NCBI GenBank assembly: GCA_902774015.1
Contig: CACYHB010000001.1
Location: 62,001 to 126,000 of the forward strand
Source: Oscillospiraceae bacterium
GTDB lineage: Bacteria > Bacillota > Clostridia > Oscillospirales > Oscillospiraceae
DNA length: 64,000 bases
Direction: 5' to 3'
Positions 58,430 to 64,000 of the stretch are shown piece after piece (position 1 is the first letter of the stretch; every line of letters begins with the position of its first letter). Made by a program: the position numbers and the translations under genes. The notes beneath the pieces are model-generated. The model did not search any database. It saw only the letters and a list, made by a program, of their open reading frames with translations, and was not told the DNA's origin.

Positions 58430-59242
58430 ATGAAAGACATTCTCAAGGCTCCCTTTATGGTGGAAATGATCCGCACTGCCACGAACATGTACAACCACGG
58501 CTGGGACGAGCGCAACGGCGGCAATATCAGCCTGCTGCTGGACGAAGCGGAAGTAAAGCGGTATCTGGACACCGACAAGATCCTGCGTACCATCCCCACC
58601 GGGTTCTCCGCACCGGAGCTCGAAGGGAAGTACTTCCTCGTTACCGGCACCGGCAAGTATTTCAAGAACGTCCAGTATGCCCCCGACGTGAACCTGGGCC
58701 TTGTGCGTCTCGTGGACGGCGGCGAAAACGCCGAGCTCCTCTGGGGTTATTCTGACGGCGGCAAGTTTACCTCGGAGTTTCCTGCCCACATGATGAGCCA
58801 TGTGGCGCGCCTCAAGGTCGATCCCGACAACCACGTGGTCATGCACTGCCACCCGGCAAATCTGCTGGCCATGACTTATGTCCACACTCTGGATGAGCGC
58901 GAGTTTACCCGTACCCTCTGGCAGATGTGCACCGAATGCATCGTGGTATTCCCGGATGGCGTGAACGTGCTGCCCTGGATGCTCTGCGGTACCAACGAGA
59001 TCGGTGAAGCCACCGCAGCGAAGATGGAGACGGCCCGTCTTGTCGTCTGGTCTCTGCACGGCATCTACGGCGCAGGCAAGGATCTGGACGAGACCTTCGG
59101 GCTCATTGAGACCGCCGAGAAAGCCGCCGAGATCTATATGAAGATCGCCCATCTGCCGCGTGTGAATACCATTACGGACGACATGATGCACCAGCTCGAG
59201 GCCCGCTTCGGCGTCAAAGGCCGCGAGGGATACCTCGACTAA
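58430..59242 (+). CDS. rhaD: Rhamnulose-1-phosphate aldolase
   Basis: The ATG at 58430 follows TGGAGGA. The 270-residue protein is a zinc class II aldolase (AraD/FucA fold). NHGWDERNGGNIS near 20 is the phosphate-binding start of RhaD; the zinc ligands include MHCHPANLL near 140 and a later His near 205 (SLHGIYGAG). It splits L-rhamnulose 1-phosphate into dihydroxyacetone phosphate and L-lactaldehyde. The size and the WDERNGGN start are those of RhaD rather than FucA (about 215 residues), which supports a rhamnose pathway. Confidence 0.92.
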   Translation: MKDILKAPFMVEMIRTATNMYNHGWDERNGGNISLLLDEAEVKRYLDTDKILRTIPTGFSAPELEGKYFLVTGTGKYFKNVQYAPDVNLGLVRLVDGGENAELLWGYSDGGKFTSEFPAHMMSHVARLKVDPDNHVVMHCHPANLLAMTYVHTLDEREFTRTLWQMCTECIVVFPDGVNVLPWMLCGTNEIGEATAAKMETARLVVWSLHGIYGAGKDLDETFGLIETAEKAAEIYMKIAHLPRVNTITDDMMHQLEARFGVKGREGYLD

Positions 59243-59256
59243 ATCCCGCTTATCAT

Positions 59257-59280
59257 GAGCATACTCCCAAGGGTATGCTC
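59257..59280 (+). other. Intergenic hairpin between rhaD and the lactaldehyde reductase gene
   Basis: GAGCATAC (59257-59264) and GTATGCTC (59273-59280) form a perfect 8-bp stem with an 8-base loop. No T run follows. It may damp expression or mark an mRNA processing point within the operon. Confidence 0.5.
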
Positions 59281-59331
59281 TGATATATACTATTCTGTGC
59301 CAAAGAATTAACGTAAAGGAGAAATATAAAA

Positions 59332-60480
59332 ATGGCCAATCGTATCGTTCTGAATCCTGTTTCCTATCACGGCGCCGGCGCTGTTGCCGAGATCGGCAAT
59401 GAACTCGTCGCCCGGGGCTACAAACGCGCGTTTATCGCTTCCGGCCGTCACGTTGTGAAGTCCGGCGAGATCAAGAAGATCACCGACGTGCTGGACGAGA
59501 AGGGCATCGTCTACACATTCTATACCGACATCAAACCCAATCCCACCATCGAGAACGTTCAGAACGGCGTGAAAGCCTTCCAGGAGTTCGGCGCCGACTG
59601 CATCATCGCAGTGGGCGGCGGTTCCGTCATGGATACCTCCAAGGCGGTCGGCATCATCGTCAACAACCCCGAGTTTGCCGACGTCCGCTCCCTCGAGGGC
59701 GTGGCCCCCACCAAGAAGCACGCTGTCTTTACCATTGCCGTCCCCACCACCGCAGGCACTGCCGCCGAGGTTACCATCAACTACGTCATTACCGACGTGG
59801 AGAAAAAGCGCAAATTCGTCTGCGTGGACGTGAACGACATCCCCGAGGTTGCCGTGGTCGATCCCGAGATGATGTACTCCATGCCGAAGCCTCTGACCGC
59901 CGCCACCGGAATGGATGCTCTGACCCACGCCATCGAGGGCTATATCACCAAGGGCCACTGCGCAATTTCCGACATGTTCCATCTCGAGGCCATCCGCCTG
60001 ATCGCGAAGAACCTGCGCTGCGCCGTGGAAAACGATCCCTGCGGCCGCGAGGGCATGGCCCTGGGTCAGTATATCGCGGGTATGGGCTTCTCGAACGTCG
60101 GCCTCGGCATCGTCCACTCTATGGCTCATGGTCTGTCCGCCCTTTATGACACTCCTCACGGCGTCGCCTGCGCGATCCTGCTGCCCCTGGGGCTGGAGTA
60201 CAACCTGACTGTCGCCGGTGAGCGTTACCGCGCCATCGGAAAGGCCATGGAAGTCCCCTATATCGACAGCATGAACGACGAAGACGCCGCCAGGGCCACC
60301 ATCGCCGCCGTCAAAAAGCTGGGCGCAGACGTTGGGATCCCCGCCGACCTCAAGGAGATCGTCAAGGACGAGGACGTGCAGTTCCTGTCCGAGAGCGCCT
60401 TTGCGGACGCCTGCTGCCCGGGCAACCCCCGCGACACCAGCGTGGAAGAGATCGCCGCTCTGTACCGCAGTCTCATGTAA
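59332..60480 (+). CDS. fucO: Lactaldehyde reductase (iron-dependent alcohol dehydrogenase)
   Basis: A 382-residue group III iron alcohol dehydrogenase. It starts MANRIVLNPVSYHGAGA, much as FucO does. GGGSVMDTSKAVGI near 98 is the NAD-binding GGGS motif, TTAGTAAEVT near 143 follows, and metal ligands are seen in TGMDALTHAIEGY near 193 (Asp and His), GIVHSMAHGLSA near 260 and YDTPHGVACAILL near 274. It reduces L-lactaldehyde to 1,2-propanediol, disposing of electrons from rhamnose fermentation. AAGGAG precedes the ATG. It ends the operon before two hairpins. Confidence 0.92.
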   Translation: MANRIVLNPVSYHGAGAVAEIGNELVARGYKRAFIASGRHVVKSGEIKKITDVLDEKGIVYTFYTDIKPNPTIENVQNGVKAFQEFGADCIIAVGGGSVMDTSKAVGIIVNNPEFADVRSLEGVAPTKKHAVFTIAVPTTAGTAAEVTINYVITDVEKKRKFVCVDVNDIPEVAVVDPEMMYSMPKPLTAATGMDALTHAIEGYITKGHCAISDMFHLEAIRLIAKNLRCAVENDPCGREGMALGQYIAGMGFSNVGLGIVHSMAHGLSALYDTPHGVACAILLPLGLEYNLTVAGERYRAIGKAMEVPYIDSMNDEDAARATIAAVKKLGADVGIPADLKEIVKDEDVQFLSESAFADACCPGNPRDTSVEEIAALYRSLM

Positions 60481-60507
60481 GCGGAAGCGACAAGTCAATG
60501 AATATAC

Positions 60508-60537
60508 AATCGGCATGACCGTCAGGTCATGCCGATT
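60508..60537 (+). terminator. 13-bp perfect hairpin after fucO
   Basis: AATCGGCATGACC and GGTCATGCCGATT pair around GTCA. No T run follows, so it may protect the 3' end rather than terminate. Confidence 0.5.
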
Positions 60538-60561
60538 CTAAGATTTGACAAGCAACATGCA

Positions 60562-60603
60562 GTCAAAAACTCCCTCCGTCAAACAACGGAGGGAGTTTTT
60601 GAC
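60562..60603. terminator. Bidirectional terminator between fucO and the SGNH hydrolase gene
   Basis: Arms 60562-60579 and 60586-60603 form an 18-bp perfect stem around CAAACA. A5/T5 tracts within the arms give T-rich 3' arms on both strands, as expected between converging genes. Confidence 0.85.
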
Positions 60604-60614
60604 AAAAAGGGGTC

Positions 60615-61346
60615 TCACAGGCTTCTGAGCCAGTTTTCGATAAAACGACTCTCATATTCGTGCGCTTTTGCGTTGGGATGTGTATTTGACGGATAGTTTA
60701 CGGCGAACAGCCGCGTACGCAGATCCCGGACCGCCGGCAGGATCGCCGGGTTGGTGGAACGGCCCATCACCGGGCAGCGCGCATCGCCGTTGAGATCCAG
60801 ATAGGGAAGGCCCCACTTCTCCGCAAGGGCGATCTCCGCTCTGCGGTAATCGTCGGTCTCGCAGCCGTTGGATACAAGGATGCCGATGTGTGCATAGGGA
60901 TGGCTTGAGATGAGCTGCTCAAGAACAATATTCCAGGCGCCGAAAAAGCTGCCCGTGTCAGAATCGTCGATCGTGCCCAGCGGGATGACGCCGGTTTTGA
61001 TTTCGCCGTCATCCCCGGTGGACTTGGGCCGGTGATGGCTGTCATTGATGCCGAAATACAGGGTGATATAGTCAGCGTCCGGGTCGATCTGCCGGTACAG
61101 ACCGGCGGAGAAGCAGTTGCTAAAACCGCTGCCGGCGGGGTAGGCCATAGTCATTCCGCCCACGGCCAGATGCTGCAGCAGCATGCCGTTTCGTTCCGCG
61201 ATCAAATAGTCGTAGGTTTTTCGTTTTCCGGCGAAAGGACCATCGGAAAAAAGTGGTTCCCCCTCCGGGCTGCCCTTAAAATCACCGTTAGTAAAGCTGT
61301 CGCCGCAGACGGCCCATTTTTTCCCATAGAGGATGTTGTTGTTCAT
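60615..61346 (-). CDS. SGNH/GDSL-family hydrolase
   Basis: The start ATG at 61346 was chosen as the first Met ahead of the catalytic block; no strong ribosome site is seen (GAGGAACG lies upstream). The 243-residue protein shows SGNH blocks: AVCGDSFTNGDF near 12 (nucleophile Ser), a VGGM near 62 for the Gly, YFGINDSHH near 97 (Asn) and NTHPNAKAHE near 222 (catalytic His, with the Asp two or three residues earlier replaced by Asn-Thr). Such enzymes are esterases, often removing acetyl groups from sugars. No signal peptide is seen, so it acts in the cytoplasm. The missing classic DxxH Asp leaves activity uncertain. Confidence 0.75.
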   Translation of the reverse strand: MNNNILYGKKWAVCGDSFTNGDFKGSPEGEPLFSDGPFAGKRKTYDYLIAERNGMLLQHLAVGGMTMAYPAGSGFSNCFSAGLYRQIDPDADYITLYFGINDSHHRPKSTGDDGEIKTGVIPLGTIDDSDTGSFFGAWNIVLEQLISSHPYAHIGILVSNGCETDDYRRAEIALAEKWGLPYLDLNGDARCPVMGRSTNPAILPAVRDLRTRLFAVNYPSNTHPNAKAHEYESRFIENWLRSL

Positions 61347-61369
61347 GATTTTTTCGTTCCTCATACGCG

Positions 61370-61395
61370 GGGCAGAGAGCGTTTGCCCTCTGCCC
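61370..61395 (-). other. Intergenic hairpin between the MscS-type gene and the SGNH gene
   Basis: GGGCAGAG (61370-61377) and CTCTGCCC (61388-61395) form an 8-bp stem with a 10-base loop. No T run follows on the minus strand, so it may only weaken read-through. Confidence 0.45.
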
Positions 61396-61418
61396 AACTG
61401 TTCGTTATAGCGTTGGAA

Positions 61419-64000
61419 TCACATCTCAGGCATGTCGCCCGCGGTGTTGAAATCGTCGATGGTCCTGCGTCCGCTCACATCGAGCTGAGACACGGTGACG
61501 TTCGGGAAAGGAACGTTGATGCCGTTACGGTAGAAGATCTCCAGAACCTCCCGGTTGAGATAGCGGTTGACGTTGAAAACGTCTTTCTCGGCGCATTTGG
61601 CGATGATCATCAGGTCGACGCTGCTTTCCGACAGGCTGGAGACGCCCAGATAAACAGGAGCATCCAGAAGGGCCGGGTTTTTCTCCTTGAGAAGCGGCAG
61701 ATCACGCTTCAGAACCGCCTCCACATAGGCCAGATCCTGCCCATATTCGACGCCGATGGTGCATTTGGCGATGGAAGCTTCCTTGGTCATGTTAAGCACG
61801 CCGGAAATATCGCTGTTATTGTAGATCTTGATATTGCCCCCGACACCCATAATTTTGGTGGTCCGCAGGCCGATGTCCATGACGGTACCGCGATAATCGC
61901 CGATGGTAACAATGTCGCCTACGCGGAATTCGCCCTCAAAGACGATGAAAATACCGGCAAGAATATCCTTGATCAGGCTCTGTGCGCCAAGGCCGATGAC
62001 CAGAGAGAGGATACTGGCGCTGGCCAGCAGGCTTGTGGAATCGATGCCGATCAGATAAAGGCAGTAGAACAGTGCGCCGAGCGTCCCGCCGTATTTGGCG
62101 ACGGAAATCAGCAGATGGCCGACCGTTTGGCTGCGGGCGCCGAGGAGTGAGGAGATGAGACGGACAGGGATCCTGAAGAGTGTAATGGCGATGGCGGTAT
62201 AGAGCATTACCAGTGCACAAACGCTGAGCGCGAATATATTGGGGCTCTTGTCCCAGGTTCCGCTGAGCATATACTGGATAATGGATTCATCGCCGTAGAT
62301 GGATTTTGCACCGGCAAAGGCGAGGATGATATAAAACACCAGAATGCCCAGCACAACGCTGATCAGAATGATGAGCTTCTGTTCGGGCGTCCGCTCGTTC
62401 CATGGAATCTTACGGTTATCCCAGCGCGCGGCCGCGTTTACTGTGGAGACCGTTCTGCCGGAGGGCAGAATGATGTGGAAGATGGCGGAGTCGAGTCCCT
62501 TTTCGGCCTGGCTCTCGCTCATCGTGGAGTAGAGATACTCTTCCTCCTCCGTTGTCATTGTGACTGTGGCGGACAGGATGAGGATGAGGATCAGGCTTGT
62601 CAGAGCAGTTATGACAGAGATGGAGAGGCGCGACTGGTACATGCTTTCCTTCGGGATCGCGGTGGCGATAAAGTAGCCGTCGGCATAGCGGTAATACTGG
62701 AAATAGTTTGTCCCGTTCACCCGCAGGAAGCCGTAGTAGTCATTGCCGGAAAAAGCATTTTGGGGGATCCCCATTTCTTCCGCCGTGCGGTAAAGGCTTG
62801 CCTCGTAAGGGGAGTACAGGCAGCGGTATGGGTCTTCACCGTCGAAGAGAACGATGAAGCCATCGCTGAGCATATCGGAAGAGAAAATATAGCTCAGCTC
62901 GGTGGAGGCCATGAGCTTTTCCGTCAGACCGGGATCAAGCTCCACCTGAACGAGTCCTCTGTGCGCTGTGACGGGAGCTTGGGTAGGACTGTCTTCCGCA
63001 TCGCCGCCGGATTGTGACTTTGCGTTTTCATAGCGGTAATGAGAGACATATTCGGTTTCGCCGTTTTGGTTGACTGTTGTGTAATAGGTAAATGCAGCGC
63101 CGATGAATTGCCCATCTTCGCCGGTATCGGAGATCATGGGCTCCTGCACAAGATAATCGACCTTACCGTCCAGCACGTTCAGGAAAGCGTAGGACTGATC
63201 CCCGGCCATGTGGCTGATGGTAAAATACCAGTAGTCGGTGTTGGTGGCAATGGTATGGCCGTCTTCGTTGAAAATATAAATCGACTTCAGATCGTTGGTA
63301 TCACAGAGGGACTGCAGGATCGCAGAGGACCCGACGGAACGGAGGGGATTGCCTTCTTCGTCTTCGAGGAAATACTTCTCGTATTCCATATCATAATCGG
63401 TGTAAAGGCGTTCCGTCGGCGTGTTGAGAACGGACGGGTCTTCCTCCAGGAGGTAGGAGAGCAGCTGTGTTTTGGCAAGAAAGCGGTTGTTATAATAGTT
63501 CTGGATCACTTCGCGGCTTTCGGCACCCTCGGAATACCGGTTGCCGACGTCGTCCAGAGCGGCTTCAGATAGCTGAATGGTCTGGGAAATCTCCAGAAGA
63601 GTCTGTGTGTACAGGGAAATGCAGAAAATCAGCAGCACGCCGCTGACCATCAGCGGGAATACCTTTTTGAATACGGATTTGTCAAAGATGAGTTTCTTCC
63701 CGTTCCGGCCGGAGAATATCTTCTTGTCTGTAACGACGACATTGCGTACAAAGTCATTGCGCACGATAACGGCATAGATCAGGCACAGCACCATGACCGC
63801 GATAAAGCCGGAAATCGACCAGAAAAGGACGTATTTGTCGCTGGAGTAGATATCCTTCGTGTCTGCAACGGCGCAGACCACCGTGCTGCTGCCGAAGGTT
63901 CGTGAGACGCAGAAATACCGTGTGCCGTTGATAAGCTGCATACCGGAATATCCGTCCTGCAGGGCCAACTGAGAGAGCCCGGCATCCAGAGCGTTTTCAC
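61419..64000 (-). CDS. Sensor-type MscS-family mechanosensitive channel (5' end outside window)
   Basis: The frame is open to the right edge, so the N-terminus is missing; at least 860 residues remain. Order from the visible N-terminus: end of an extracytoplasmic domain, a membrane span (FWSISGFIAVMVLCLIYAV), a short cytoplasmic stretch, another span, a large extracytoplasmic domain of roughly 320 residues of dCache-like character, then several spans and a C-terminal MscS module. The MscS part shows SVAKYGGTLGALFYCLYLIG, LASASILSLVIGLGAQSLIKDILAG (pore helix region) and FRVGDIVTIGDYRGTVMDIG (beta domain). The C-terminal third would gate ions on membrane tension; the outer domains suggest ligand control. 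Confidence 0.8.
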   Translation of the reverse strand, partial: ENALDAGLSQLALQDGYSGMQLINGTRYFCVSRTFGSSTVVCAVADTKDIYSSDKYVLFWSISGFIAVMVLCLIYAVIVRNDFVRNVVVTDKKIFSGRNGKKLIFDKSVFKKVFPLMVSGVLLIFCISLYTQTLLEISQTIQLSEAALDDVGNRYSEGAESREVIQNYYNNRFLAKTQLLSYLLEEDPSVLNTPTERLYTDYDMEYEKYFLEDEEGNPLRSVGSSAILQSLCDTNDLKSIYIFNEDGHTIATNTDYWYFTISHMAGDQSYAFLNVLDGKVDYLVQEPMISDTGEDGQFIGAAFTYYTTVNQNGETEYVSHYRYENAKSQSGGDAEDSPTQAPVTAHRGLVQVELDPGLTEKLMASTELSYIFSSDMLSDGFIVLFDGEDPYRCLYSPYEASLYRTAEEMGIPQNAFSGNDYYGFLRVNGTNYFQYYRYADGYFIATAIPKESMYQSRLSISVITALTSLILILILSATVTMTTEEEEYLYSTMSESQAEKGLDSAIFHIILPSGRTVSTVNAAARWDNRKIPWNERTPEQKLIILISVVLGILVFYIILAFAGAKSIYGDESIIQYMLSGTWDKSPNIFALSVCALVMLYTAIAITLFRIPVRLISSLLGARSQTVGHLLISVAKYGGTLGALFYCLYLIGIDSTSLLASASILSLVIGLGAQSLIKDILAGIFIVFEGEFRVGDIVTIGDYRGTVMDIGLRTTKIMGVGGNIKIYNNSDISGVLNMTKEASIAKCTIGVEYGQDLAYVEAVLKRDLPLLKEKNPALLDAPVYLGVSSLSESSVDLMIIAKCAEKDVFNVNRYLNREVLEIFYRNGINVPFPNVTVSQLDVSGRRTIDDFNTAGDMPEM

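Noticed and set aside
59257-59280. Hairpin before fucO as a terminator that ends the rhamnose operon
   Set aside because: No T run follows, the next gene belongs to the same pathway and no promoter is evident after the hairpin.

Overview
The window reads as a chromosome segment of a spore-forming, probably anaerobic Firmicute of the class Clostridia. Cues are an alpha/beta small acid-soluble spore protein, CotJ coat proteins, a SpoIIIE/FtsK translocase, MrnC and RqcH, formate-tetrahydrofolate ligase, a ZTP-type riboswitch and a pyr attenuator. Base composition and the style of the large Fe-S flavoprotein suggest an Oscillospirales-like gut bacterium, but this placement is inference. No rRNA, tRNA, CRISPR array, transposase or prophage gene was recognised.

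Layout. 1-8.9 kb: the end of a surface polysaccharide locus (partial glycosyltransferase, polymerase/ligase-like membrane protein, an oxidoreductase/aminotransferase/dehydrogenase set for an aminated uronic sugar nucleotide, a second glycosyltransferase, an acyltransferase, and a convergent Wzz-like protein with a degenerate kinase domain). 9.0-15.5 kb: housekeeping block tepA-uppP-ftsK-mrnC-rqcH. 15.5-18.2 kb: an 869-residue Fe-S/FAD oxidoreductase. 18.4-27.3 kb: a zinc-ribbon protein, sbcDC, the cotJ operon (cotJA and cotJB fused), and an S24 repressor followed by a PcrA-type helicase. 27.4-30.2 kb: a sigma factor with its probable anti-sigma factor, an SASP gene with a SigG-like promoter, and a PHP phosphatase.

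30.2-43.9 kb: one long minus-strand de novo purine operon, purE-purC-purF-purM-FNT channel-purN-purO-like-purH(AICARFT only)-purD-purL-fhs, behind a promoter, a ZTP-type aptamer and an overlapping terminator. The formate channel, Fhs, PurN and the AICAR transformylase form a formate-to-purine one-carbon chain. PurF lacks the usual N-terminal nucleophile cysteine. 44.0-54.2 kb: guaB, then the tightly overlapped pyrimidine operon pyrC-carB-pyrK-pyrD-pyrF-pyrE-pyrB-pyrI (transcribed in that order) behind a PyrR-like attenuator; carA is absent from the window.

54.4-60.5 kb: a divergent L-rhamnose-type catabolic operon (AraC regulator, rhamnulokinase, an arabinose/fucose-isomerase-family isomerase in place of RhaA, rhamnulose-1-P aldolase, lactaldehyde reductase). 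A 10-base motif recurs in front of its first three genes. 60.6-64 kb: an SGNH hydrolase and a large sensor-type MscS channel that runs off the right edge. All function calls come from reading motifs and context; no database search was possible.
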